A stretch of 64,000 bases of DNA. Origin: Nitrospinaceae bacterium (lineage in GTDB: Bacteria; Nitrospinota; Nitrospinia; Nitrospinales; JACRGP01). Below, piece by piece: positions 38,034-47,311 of the stretch. The stretch lies in NCBI GenBank assembly GCA_029261555.1, contig JAJDBB010000122.1:1-64000 (forward strand). The letters are read 5' to 3'. Position 1 is the first letter of the stretch. Every line of letters begins with the position of its first letter. The translations under genes and the position numbers were made by a program. The notes under the pieces are model-generated. The model ran no database searches. It was not told the DNA's origin and saw only the letters and a list, made by a program, of their open reading frames with translations.

Positions 38034-38936
38034 ATGAGCGAAATTCTGTTTCCCAAGCGTATTCATATAGAGCCTTCCAATTTCTGCAACCAGAAATGCC
38101 ATTTGTGTCCGCGCAACGAAATGGAACGCGCGGAAGGCAACATGAGCCTGGAAGTGTTTCAAAAAGTAGCGGACGACTGCCGCGCCCACGATCCCAAACT
38201 CTGGCTCCATTTCATGGGCGAGCCGTTGCTGAACAAATCTCTCTTCGACATGGTGCGCTACGCCAAGAGTTTGGGTTTCAGCGAGGTGGGGTTTTCCACC
38301 AACGCTTCGTTTCTCGACGACCGCCTGGCGCAGGAGATCCTGGACTCGCCGCTGGACCGGCTGGAGTTTTCCATCGACGCCCTGGACGCCGAATATTTTC
38401 ACCACATGCGCGGGATCGACGAATATCATCACGTGAAGGCCAACGTCGAAAAGTTCTTGCAACTCAAATACGAACAAAATAGGGCCGCTCCAAGAACGTC
38501 CATCCAGTTCATGAGCACCCCGGAAAACGCGGCGCGACGGGATGAAATTACCGCCGCCTGGGAGCCGCGCTTGCAGGGGGATGATTTTATCATGTTCATC
38601 GCGGAGATGGATTTCGTGGATTTCGAACGCCGGACGCCGGTGCAAACGCTTCACGCTCGCACGCCTTGCAACTGGTTGTGGAAATACTGCGTGGTGTTGT
38701 GGAACGGCGACGTGGCGCTTTGCGCCAGCGATTACGACGGCACGGATATCATGGGCAACGTGATGGAACACAGTCTGGAAGAAATTTTTAACGGCGAAAA
38801 GTACCGCGCCTACCGCGAGAAACACGTTGCCGGCGATTACGACAAGATCGCCAATTGCGCAAAATGCGAGGTGTGGCGGACCATGGAATTCCAGGGGCAC
38901 GAAACGCCGGGCTACACCAACATCCTCGCCAAATAG
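38034..38936 (+). CDS. Radical SAM/SPASM domain protein
   Basis: HIEPSNFCNQKCHLCPRNE; C-terminal CASDYDGT..CAKCEVW. Confidence 0.93.
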   Translation: MSEILFPKRIHIEPSNFCNQKCHLCPRNEMERAEGNMSLEVFQKVADDCRAHDPKLWLHFMGEPLLNKSLFDMVRYAKSLGFSEVGFSTNASFLDDRLAQEILDSPLDRLEFSIDALDAEYFHHMRGIDEYHHVKANVEKFLQLKYEQNRAAPRTSIQFMSTPENAARRDEITAAWEPRLQGDDFIMFIAEMDFVDFERRTPVQTLHARTPCNWLWKYCVVLWNGDVALCASDYDGTDIMGNVMEHSLEEIFNGEKYRAYREKHVAGDYDKIANCAKCEVWRTMEFQGHETPGYTNILAK

Positions 38937-39005
38937 CCGGCTAAGCGCCGAGGCAAGCCTTCCTGCAGGTTTTTCATTTTGAAATTGGTTTTCTAATCGA
39001 GTTTC

Positions 39006-39728
39006 ATGGATCATCTTTCTTCCGACAACGTTTCCGAAATCGCAGGCTGGGACCAGGAAAATTACTGGTGGTACGTCGTCCGCAACATGTGGCTGGACGA
39101 GGCGGTCCGCGAAGCCCGAACCCGCCACCCGTCGCTCAAGCTGGTGGACGTGGGGTGCGGTCCCGGAGGCGTGTTGCAAAGCATGTGTCGTCGCCACAAG
39201 TTCGATTTCGTTTTGGGACTCGACGGCGACGAACGATTGCTGAAACTGGCGCGGGAAAAGAACCTGCCGGTTCAACGGCACGATTGTTATAAGGATTTTG
39301 AACTTCCCGAGCGGCCCAACCTCTGGTTCTGCCTGGACATGCTGGAGCACGTCGAGTACGACGCGGGCGTGGTGAAAAATATTCGCAAAGCCAGCGAGCC
39401 GGGGACGTTTCTCACGATCACGGTTCCGGCGCATCCGATTTTATATTCGCCCTGGGACCGGGACAGCGGCCATTACCGGCGCTACACGCGCGCGCGCCTG
39501 CGGAGGATTCTGACGCCGAACGGCTGGCGCATTCGCCGGATGTTTCATTTCTTTTCGTTTCTGGCGCCCATCGCTTTTGTCAGCAGGGTGATCGCGAAGG
39601 GGGAGCCTAAGGTGCCGCAGGTCTCGCCCGCGATGAACCGAGCGCTGATCGCCGTTGGTTCCCTGGAGCGTTATCTGCCAATCCGCCCCATGGGCACGTC
39701 CCTGTTTTGCCTGGCGGAAGCGGTGTGA
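39006..39728 (+). CDS. Class I SAM-dependent methyltransferase
   Basis: LVDVGCGPGGVLQSM; FCLDMLEHVEYD. Confidence 0.9.
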   Translation: MDHLSSDNVSEIAGWDQENYWWYVVRNMWLDEAVREARTRHPSLKLVDVGCGPGGVLQSMCRRHKFDFVLGLDGDERLLKLAREKNLPVQRHDCYKDFELPERPNLWFCLDMLEHVEYDAGVVKNIRKASEPGTFLTITVPAHPILYSPWDRDSGHYRRYTRARLRRILTPNGWRIRRMFHFFSFLAPIAFVSRVIAKGEPKVPQVSPAMNRALIAVGSLERYLPIRPMGTSLFCLAEAV

Positions 39729-39816
39729 CCGGCTTGCCGCCCGCGCTTGCCTTTCCGGTTCGCATTTCTGATTCCTATTCCAGATTCTCACTTCAAATTC
39801 CCATTCCAAATAAATA

Positions 39817-41895
39817 ATGAATTCCTCCTTCTGGTTTAAGGTTCCCGAAAACCTTGCCGAACAGCGAAAGCAGATTGGTCTCCTCGCCGTCATAACCGTT
39901 CTCGCCCTGCTTCCGTTCGTCAACAAGCCATTTCATATCGACGATCCGCTCTGGCAGGATTTCGGAAAACTTTTTTTCAACGTCGATTCGTTTTACACGA
40001 CGCCCTATTACATGTTCGGGAACAGGTACGAGACGATCATCGACTCGCCGCACCCGACAGTGGTTCCTTTCATCAATTTTCTGATCTTCAATTTTTCGGA
40101 CGATCCACCAGAGTACGCCTTCCATTTGGTCTTTCTGCCGTTTGCCGTTTTATCGGCGGCGTTTACCTATTGCTTGGCCCTGCGGTTCAGGGTCGCCCCT
40201 ATGCTGCCGGCGCTCGCGCTTTTGTTTTCGCCTCCGTTTTTTATTTTGGCCACCAGCTTGATGACCGACGTGATCCTTTACGCTTTCCTGACCGGGAGCT
40301 TGTTGTTTTATATCCGTGCGGTGGACGGGGGAGACTTAAAATACCTGGCCGCGGCGGTCGTTATGTTTTCCCTGGCGATTGCCACGGGGTTCCAAGCGCT
40401 GACGTTTTACGCGGCGTTTTTTTTGTATTTCTGGATTCAAAACCCGCGGCGCTTTGGATATTTTTTCGCCATGGGTATAGCCGTCGTTCCGATGATTTTG
40501 TGGTACGGGTATCATTATCGCCTGATCGGAAAATTTCCCGATCCCTTGCACCTGATCGTACTGGACGCGTTGAGTAAAAAAGTTCAGCCGCTTTATTTTC
40601 TATCCCAGTTTGCGTTGGCCTACGTCGTTCCCATCGGCTTTGTCTGCGCCTGGCTGAAACCAAAGTATTGGAAGGCGTTTTTGATTTCGGGCGTCCTGGC
40701 CTGGGCGCTTTTTAAATTTGCCGGTCACGGAGTGTTTGCGGATTACACCCTGACGCAGAAGGGAGTTTTCTGGCTCGGCGGATGCTTCACGTTTTTCATT
40801 TTATGGACGGGCGCGACGCGGCTGTACGAGGGGTTTCGTTCGGACCAAAGCGAGCAGGCGCGGGACAGTCGATTTTTATGGTCCTTTGTTTTTATATTTT
40901 TTATTGTCGTTCTTGGGTTCACGCCGTTTGCCACCAGCCGGTATTTTTTCCCGATCATGGGAATGGTTTATATATTGCTCTTGTCACAAACCGCAAATTT
41001 GCGGCGGCCCGTTGTTATGGCGACCCTGGCGTTGGCAGCGGTCGCGTCTTTGGCCACGGCGAAGGCGGATTATAATTTTGCGGCCTTCTGCAAACAATTT
41101 CCAAAAGAGGTTGCGCAACGGGTTACGGCCAAGGACCGGGTCTGGTTTGTCGGCGAGTGGGGATTCCGCGCGTATATGGCGAAAGCGGGTTATCCGCAAT
41201 TGATGCGGGAGGGCACAGTCAAAGCCGGGGAATTTATTGTGGAGCCGACCATTATCTCGCGGCTCTGGGTGGACTGGCTGGACTTTCCGCGCAGACTCAA
41301 AAAGCGTCTGGTGATTCGCACGGGAGACGCGATCAACATTTTTAACTACGAGGCGCATGCCGGTTTTTGGGGTCAGCACTGGGGCATGTTGCCGTTTTGG
41401 CCGGGCAATAAACCGCAGGAAACCGTGCGGATTTTTGAGGTTCAACCTGATATTATTCCGTTTGATCTTTTAGGGGAAATGGGTAGTATTGACTTCCCAC
41501 TGGGACAAAAGCTGGAAACGGTAAAACTTTCCGGAGATTCGCGGAGCGCTTTGTCGGCCGGGACGAACGCTCCCCTCGCCGTAAAATTAAAGCCCGGCGG
41601 AAAATATAATCTCCAATTTGGAATAGCGGCGTTGGCCGGTTCCGCAGGCGGCGGCAAGCCGGTCGTTTTTAGGATCGTCGCGCGGTCGGCGAGCGGCGAC
41701 GTCGCAATTTATGAAACGCCCGCCGTCCCTGTCGACCAAAGCGCGAGCCGCTGGATCGACGCCGACCTGTCGCTGGAAGCGTTTGCCGGAAAACCCGTTG
41801 AACTGATTTTCCAAACGATTCTTCCCGACGGGTATCAGGGCCAAGCTTATTGGAGCTCGATCAATCTGGTGGAAACGGAAATCGTTCGCATTTAA
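39817..41895 (+). CDS. Polytopic membrane protein, GT39/PMT-like glycosyltransferase candidate
   Basis: 692 aa, about ten TM segments; HIDDPLW near the N-terminus resembles the acidic motif of GT-C enzymes. Confidence 0.65.
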   Translation: MNSSFWFKVPENLAEQRKQIGLLAVITVLALLPFVNKPFHIDDPLWQDFGKLFFNVDSFYTTPYYMFGNRYETIIDSPHPTVVPFINFLIFNFSDDPPEYAFHLVFLPFAVLSAAFTYCLALRFRVAPMLPALALLFSPPFFILATSLMTDVILYAFLTGSLLFYIRAVDGGDLKYLAAAVVMFSLAIATGFQALTFYAAFFLYFWIQNPRRFGYFFAMGIAVVPMILWYGYHYRLIGKFPDPLHLIVLDALSKKVQPLYFLSQFALAYVVPIGFVCAWLKPKYWKAFLISGVLAWALFKFAGHGVFADYTLTQKGVFWLGGCFTFFILWTGATRLYEGFRSDQSEQARDSRFLWSFVFIFFIVVLGFTPFATSRYFFPIMGMVYILLLSQTANLRRPVVMATLALAAVASLATAKADYNFAAFCKQFPKEVAQRVTAKDRVWFVGEWGFRAYMAKAGYPQLMREGTVKAGEFIVEPTIISRLWVDWLDFPRRLKKRLVIRTGDAINIFNYEAHAGFWGQHWGMLPFWPGNKPQETVRIFEVQPDIIPFDLLGEMGSIDFPLGQKLETVKLSGDSRSALSAGTNAPLAVKLKPGGKYNLQFGIAALAGSAGGGKPVVFRIVARSASGDVAIYETPAVPVDQSASRWIDADLSLEAFAGKPVELIFQTILPDGYQGQAYWSSINLVETEIVRI

Positions 41896-41918
41896 AATAT
41901 TTTTTGGAGAAAGTTTTC

Positions 41919-42788
41919 GTGGCCGGGATCTGGAACGTCTTAAAAAAAATTAAATACAAACTCGACGGCGGGGAAGCCTCCTCCAGGAAAAACGTAGAGT
42001 ACATTCACCAGGCGCCGACGGACCAGATCGCGCTCGATTTGTTCAAGGGCGAGTGGTCCTCGGCCATGCCTTCCACCCGACCCGACCTAAAGGCCGGACC
42101 CACCCCTTTGTTCGAGGACCCGCGCGTCAAGTGGGCGGGGGAATTACTGGGCGGCTTCGACGACCTTCGCGTTTTGGAGCTGGGTCCATTAGAGGCGGGG
42201 CACTCTTATATAATGGAGAAAGGCGGAGCGGAATCAATCCTCTCTGTGGAATCACACACTAGCGCTTATTTGCGTTGCCTGGTCGTTAAAGAAATTTTTG
42301 AATTGGAGCGAACGCGATTTTTGCTGGGGGATTTCGTCGAGTACCTGAAAACTCGCGAGGAAAAATTCGATTTCTGTCTTGCCAGCGGCGTGCTGTACCA
42401 CATGAAAAATCCGGCGGAGTTGATCGAGCTTATTTCCAAAGCGGCGGACAAGGTTTTTTTATGGACGCATTACTACGACGCCGGGGTCATCAAGAACAAC
42501 CGCTCGATTGCGGGACATTTTTCCGGCACAAATTCTTTGGAGCATGCGGGTTTCAAATACACGGGACATAAACAAAATTATTACTCGTCGGTGACCAACG
42601 CAAATTTCTGCGGTGGAACGGACCAATACAGCCATTGGATCTCCCGTGAGGATATTTTGGGTTGCCTCAGGTATTTCGGCTACGAGAAACTACAAATCGG
42701 CTTTGAGGAAATAGATCATCCCATCGCTCCAGCGTTCTGCATATATGGCGAAAAGGACGGAGCGGTCAAACCTGGAGAAAGTTCGTGA
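41919..42788 (+). CDS. Class I SAM-dependent methyltransferase
   Basis: GTG start with TGGAGAAAG SD; VLELGPLEAGHSYIMEKGGAESILSVE; FCLASGVLYHMKNP. Confidence 0.8.
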   Translation: MAGIWNVLKKIKYKLDGGEASSRKNVEYIHQAPTDQIALDLFKGEWSSAMPSTRPDLKAGPTPLFEDPRVKWAGELLGGFDDLRVLELGPLEAGHSYIMEKGGAESILSVESHTSAYLRCLVVKEIFELERTRFLLGDFVEYLKTREEKFDFCLASGVLYHMKNPAELIELISKAADKVFLWTHYYDAGVIKNNRSIAGHFSGTNSLEHAGFKYTGHKQNYYSSVTNANFCGGTDQYSHWISREDILGCLRYFGYEKLQIGFEEIDHPIAPAFCIYGEKDGAVKPGESS

Positions 42789-43546
42789 TTGCCTCGCTCA
42801 AACGCGCAGTGAAAAGAATTATGGGGCGCCCTCCAGCTCCAAATCCACCGGTCCCGGTTATTCCAACCAGCTCCACCCCGTTTTCTAGAGTAGATATTTC
42901 CTGGAGGTATTTGAAAGGTTCGGGAATTGAAATTGGCGCACTGCATTTTCCCTTACCGGTTTCCCCGGAAGCCAGGGTGAAATATGTCGACCGCATGTCG
43001 GTGAAGGATCTACGGGAACAGTACCCGGAATTGAGCGATCAGAATCTGGTGGAAGTGGATATCATAGCCGACGGTGAGCGGTTGGAAACGGTCGCCGACG
43101 GGTCGCAGGATTTTGTCATCGCCAACCATTTCCTGGAACATTGCCAGAACCCGCTTGCCGCTTTAAAAAATTCCCTGCGCGTTTTAAAGTCCGGCGGCGT
43201 TATGTTTCTCGCCATTCCGGATAAAAGGAATACCTTCGACGTCGACCGACCGACCACGTCTTTGGAACATTTGTTTCGGGATTATGAGGAAGGGCCGGAA
43301 GGATCGCGCCAGGCGCATTACGAAGAATATTCGCGCCTTGTGGACAAGGTGGAAGGCGAAGAGGCCTTGCGCCAGGCGGTGAAGTTCAATATGGACCGGG
43401 ATTACAGCATCCATTTCCACGTATGGACCAGCCGCGACATGATCGATATGATCCAGAGGTTTCAGGCGAAAGTTTTCTCGGGATTTGACGTCGACCTGAT
43501 GACTTGCGATCATCTGGAAGGTATTTTTATTCTTCGCAAAACCTAG
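42785..43546 (+). CDS. Class I SAM-dependent methyltransferase
   Basis: DFVIANHFLEHCQNPLAALKNSLRVLKSGGVMFLAIPDKRNTFD. Confidence 0.88.
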   Translation: MIASLKRAVKRIMGRPPAPNPPVPVIPTSSTPFSRVDISWRYLKGSGIEIGALHFPLPVSPEARVKYVDRMSVKDLREQYPELSDQNLVEVDIIADGERLETVADGSQDFVIANHFLEHCQNPLAALKNSLRVLKSGGVMFLAIPDKRNTFDVDRPTTSLEHLFRDYEEGPEGSRQAHYEEYSRLVDKVEGEEALRQAVKFNMDRDYSIHFHVWTSRDMIDMIQRFQAKVFSGFDVDLMTCDHLEGIFILRKT

Positions 43547-43573
43547 GGCCGCGACTCGCAACAATCAATTTTT

Positions 43574-44554
43574 CTAGTCCCGATACCAACGCATAAATTC
43601 TTCCGCATCTATTTTCGCGCTTTCCTGAATCCGTTTCCTTTTTTTCAGATACTTTGGCAGACTCCTCAGAAACGCCAAGAATCCCAACAGGGATCTCGGT
43701 TCCCGGAGCGCGTAGGCGCCCAATCGCATCAGCTCGACGCCCAGCGTCCGCAGACAGTTTTTGGCGAACGCGGCAAAGGGTTCGTTTTTCAAATAAACCA
43801 GGTAGCGATTTTTTGCGGCGTGGATTTTGACGCCTGCAGGGCGGAGTCCGCCCGTGCCTCCACGGGCATGACGGGCCCGGGCCTGGGGGACGTATAGACT
43901 TTTCCATCCGCGCAGCAAAGCACGCAGGGCGAGATCGACGTCTTCAAAATAAATAAAAAAACCCGCGTCGAAATATTCGCCGTCCAGTTTGACGTCTTCC
44001 AACATGGCGCGCCGGTAGAGGACGGCGGCGCCGTTGATTCCCACAACCTCCTCGGCGTCGTCGTATTGTCCCGCGTCGGGCTGATCGGATCCCCGATCCC
44101 AGGGGCGGCGCTTTTTGGCCAGCAACGTCAAGCCGGCGGAATCGATAATGGAAGTTGTAATCCCATCCTTTACAGGACGTCGCAATTTGCCGCCCAGCGC
44201 GCCGATGTTTTCGTCGCCAAGAGCGCGCTTCATCAACCGTTCCAGGTAATCCGGTTCCAGAACAACGTCCGGGTTGAGCAGAAAAACAAATTCGCTTTGG
44301 CTTTGTTCGATCCCCTGGTTGGCGGCGCGGGCGAAGCCCAGGTTCTCCGGGTTTCTGGCGGTTTTCAAGTCGGAAAAATTTTTTTCTGCCGCATCCAGCG
44401 AACCGTCCGTCGAGGCGTTGTCGATCAAATAAATTTCATAATCCGTCCAGGTTTGTTGGCGCACGGACTCCAGGCATGCGGGCAGGCATTCGGCCCCGTT
44501 CCAGTTGACAATAACGATGGAGACCTGGGATTCTTTTTGAAACGATTGGGTCAT
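43574..44554 (-). CDS. Family 2 glycosyltransferase
   Basis: VSIVIVNWNGAECLPACLESVRQQTWTDYEIYLIDNASTDGS. Confidence 0.95.
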   Translation of the reverse strand: MTQSFQKESQVSIVIVNWNGAECLPACLESVRQQTWTDYEIYLIDNASTDGSLDAAEKNFSDLKTARNPENLGFARAANQGIEQSQSEFVFLLNPDVVLEPDYLERLMKRALGDENIGALGGKLRRPVKDGITTSIIDSAGLTLLAKKRRPWDRGSDQPDAGQYDDAEEVVGINGAAVLYRRAMLEDVKLDGEYFDAGFFIYFEDVDLALRALLRGWKSLYVPQARARHARGGTGGLRPAGVKIHAAKNRYLVYLKNEPFAAFAKNCLRTLGVELMRLGAYALREPRSLLGFLAFLRSLPKYLKKRKRIQESAKIDAEEFMRWYRD

Positions 44555-44575
44555 GGCGCCCGCTCAGGGATTTGC

Positions 44576-45391
44576 TTATGGACCTGTTTTTCTAACGATC
44601 ACGCGAAAGCTCAGTTCTTTTCTTTGCGCTCCTACGATATAGGGAAAGCGGCGGGGTTTATAGAGTATTTTTTTGGGGAAATGATAATAAGCGGTTTCGA
44701 TTTTGAGGGAGAATTCGGCGCTCAAGCCCTCCAGGGTTTTCATCAATTCTGCCGGCGATTGAAAATGAAAATCGATCAGACCGTTTATCTTAAAAAGCGT
44801 GTCGGATGAAATCAGCGACGAGAAAGGTTTTTTCTGTAACCGCCGGATGATTTTATCGCGACAGTCGGTGGGAAAGAAATGAATGTAGGGAATTCTGGAA
44901 TGCTGCTCCATTTTATAATACCGATTGGGCAACTCGAGAAACAAAACGCCTTGCGGTTTTAAAGAGCGAAATATTTCGCGAAGGTATTTTTCCGGATCCT
45001 TGGTGTGCTCCAGTACGTGCATGCTGAACGCCAGGTCGAAGGAGTTCGCTTCGTAGGGAAGATCAAAACCGTCGTACCAATCGACCTGGGCCTTGTTTTC
45101 AAAAGACGCGCCGGCAAACCGCAGGCGCGCCAGGCGCACAAAATTTTCTTCCACCTCTAGGCCGACGACGCGATCCGCGTGTCTTTCAAGAAAGGCCTGC
45201 ATGCACCCTCCCGTGCCGCATCCGGAACTTAAAACGGTCGCGTTTTTTAACGGAATAAATTTTTCTATCTCGTCCGCCAGGATGTGAAACCGATCATGAT
45301 CCAGATAGGTCAGCACAAACTGGTCGTAGTCCGGCCAGTCGCGATATTGTTCCAGATGTTCGTGGACTGCTTGTTTGAAATCGGGTCCCAT
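44576..45391 (-). CDS. Class I SAM-dependent methyltransferase (paralog of next gene)
   Basis: VLSSGCGTGGCMQAFLERHADRVVGLEV; FSMHVLEHTKDPEKYLREIFRSLKPQGVLFLELPNRYYKMEQH; start revised. Confidence 0.88.
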   Translation of the reverse strand: MGPDFKQAVHEHLEQYRDWPDYDQFVLTYLDHDRFHILADEIEKFIPLKNATVLSSGCGTGGCMQAFLERHADRVVGLEVEENFVRLARLRFAGASFENKAQVDWYDGFDLPYEANSFDLAFSMHVLEHTKDPEKYLREIFRSLKPQGVLFLELPNRYYKMEQHSRIPYIHFFPTDCRDKIIRRLQKKPFSSLISSDTLFKINGLIDFHFQSPAELMKTLEGLSAEFSLKIETAYYHFPKKILYKPRRFPYIVGAQRKELSFRVIVRKTGP

Positions 45392-45393
45392 AA

Positions 45394-46233
45394 TCAGAGC
45401 GCGGGCACAGGGTTTGGAAGCTTGCGGACCACAATGCGAAAGGACGGATAGCGACGGGTCCGGCACGACAAATAAGGCATGGGGTGCGGACGGTAACGAC
45501 GTTTCTCGGGGGAATGGTACAAGGCGTCCTCGATTTCAATTTTATATTCCGCGCTTAAACTTTCGACCATTTTAATTAATTGAGCGGGCGAGGGAAAATG
45601 ATAATCCAGAAGAACATTGAGCCTGTGCCGGACGCCCTCGGAAAGCGTATTCGAAATTGGGAGTTTTAAAATGGCGGCGATCAAACCGTCCCGGATACAC
45701 TTTGGAACGTAATGAACATAGTTGTACATGGTGTGCTGTTCCATTTTGTAATAGCGGTTGGGAAGGTCGAGAAAAAGAATTCCGCCGGGTTTCAAAACGC
45801 GAAAGATATCGCTCAAATAGCGCCTGTTGTCCTTGGTGTGTTCCAGGACGTGCAGACTGGATACCACGTCCACAGATTGATCTTCGTAAGGCAGGGTCAA
45901 ACCGTCGTAAAGATCGATTTGAACGTTTTTGCCGGGCCACCCCTGAAAACGCAATTTGCTCAGTTCGCACAGGGCCGGATCGACCTCGACGCCGATGGCT
46001 TTGGAGGCTCCCCGTTCGGAAAAAACCTGGACGCACCCGCCGGAACTGCATCCGGAACTGAGCACCGCGCTGCCAGAGAGTGAATGGTACTGTTCAATTT
46101 CATCCGCCCAATAATAAAACCGGCTTGGGTCCGTATTGACGTCCCGTATCCGTTCCCGGTCAACAGGGTCCGTGACCGGCGCGGCGTATTTTTCTACGGC
46201 GTTTTTAAAATCAGCGGAAGGAAAGTCGGTCAT
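45394..46233 (-). CDS. Class I SAM-dependent methyltransferase (paralog of previous gene)
   Basis: VLSSGCSSGGCVQVFSERGASKAIGVEV; SSLHVLEHTKDNRRYLSDIFRVLKPGGILFLDLPNRYYKMEQH; start revised. Confidence 0.88.
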   Translation of the reverse strand: MTDFPSADFKNAVEKYAAPVTDPVDRERIRDVNTDPSRFYYWADEIEQYHSLSGSAVLSSGCSSGGCVQVFSERGASKAIGVEVDPALCELSKLRFQGWPGKNVQIDLYDGLTLPYEDQSVDVVSSLHVLEHTKDNRRYLSDIFRVLKPGGILFLDLPNRYYKMEQHTMYNYVHYVPKCIRDGLIAAILKLPISNTLSEGVRHRLNVLLDYHFPSPAQLIKMVESLSAEYKIEIEDALYHSPEKRRYRPHPMPYLSCRTRRYPSFRIVVRKLPNPVPAL

Positions 46234-47309
46234 TGCCCGGAGCTTTGTTCCTGGGGGTCCGGGGGTTGTGAGCCCTCTTCCTTGCCGCGTTCCCAGGTCT
46301 CGTATTTTTGGTGGAGGGTCATTAATTTTTCCGACGCTTGAAACATTTTGATGATCTCTTGGCAACCGGCTTTTCTCTTTTTTTGATTGGCCCAACGTTT
46401 CAAAAGCATGGGTCCCATGTTCATGAAAGCGCTTAAATTTCCTTTAAGGCACGCCAGGCCCAGCTTTGGCTTTTGCTTATAGTAGACGCGGGCGAATAAT
46501 ATGCGAGACAAAATAATGCGGTGCGCGTTGCGAATCAGAGCCAGTAATGGAAAGTTTTTTAAAACCACAAACAAGCTGTTGCGAGCGAGGAGGTACAGAA
46601 TTTTAGGGTTGTTTTGGCTGTGTTCCCCTTCTTTGGGGGCGGAGCCTTTGTGATAAATCAGGGCTTCGGGGACGAATTCGCATGGGTAGCCGAAAATCTG
46701 AGCGCGAAAGCTGAGATCGACGTCTTCGTAGTACATCATTAAATCTTCGTCGAACCAGCCTATTTCGTCGAGCATTTTTTTTCGATACAACGCGGCCCCC
46801 GCGCATGCGCCAAAGACGCGGTAGCCCGCTTGAAATTCCGGAGCGTCCCGCAAGGACCAGCCCAGGCGATAGGCGAAACCGTTGCTTAAATACACGTCTC
46901 CCGCGCCGTCCAGAATGTTCCGATAATCGTAGTCCATCATTTTGGAAGCGCAGGTTCCTAAAGCGGGGTCGGCTTCCAAACGCGATTTCAAAGCCGCCAG
47001 CCAGTTAGGATCCGCAACCGTATCTTGATTGAGCAAGGCGATATAATCCGTAGCCCGCGCCTGGCTGAGTCCGATATTGGCGGCGCGCGCAAAGCCCAGC
47101 TTCTCTTTATAGTAACTGGCCCGGACCTGGGGAAATTCACTTTCCAGAAATTCGCGGGTTCCGTCGGTGGAACCGTTGTCGATCACGATCGTCTCAAAAT
47201 CTTTTTCGGTTTGGTCAAACAACGAGTCCAGGCAAGATTGCAAAAGCTCGCGCCCGTTATGCGCCGGAATGATCACGCTGATAAGCGGAGCGCCGCCAAC
47301 GGAAGTCAT
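46230..47309 (-). CDS. Family 2 glycosyltransferase
   Basis: LISVIIPAHNGRELLQSCLDSLFDQTEKDFETIVIDNGSTDGT. Confidence 0.95.
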   Translation of the reverse strand: MTSVGGAPLISVIIPAHNGRELLQSCLDSLFDQTEKDFETIVIDNGSTDGTREFLESEFPQVRASYYKEKLGFARAANIGLSQARATDYIALLNQDTVADPNWLAALKSRLEADPALGTCASKMMDYDYRNILDGAGDVYLSNGFAYRLGWSLRDAPEFQAGYRVFGACAGAALYRKKMLDEIGWFDEDLMMYYEDVDLSFRAQIFGYPCEFVPEALIYHKGSAPKEGEHSQNNPKILYLLARNSLFVVLKNFPLLALIRNAHRIILSRILFARVYYKQKPKLGLACLKGNLSAFMNMGPMLLKRWANQKKRKAGCQEIIKMFQASEKLMTLHQKYETWERGKEEGSQPPDPQEQSSGQ

Positions 47310-47311
47310 CG

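Noticed and set aside
39817-39930. Antisense ORF 39441-39926 and similar short minus ORFs in the glycan cluster
   Set aside because: They overlap well-supported plus-strand genes and show no coding signatures.
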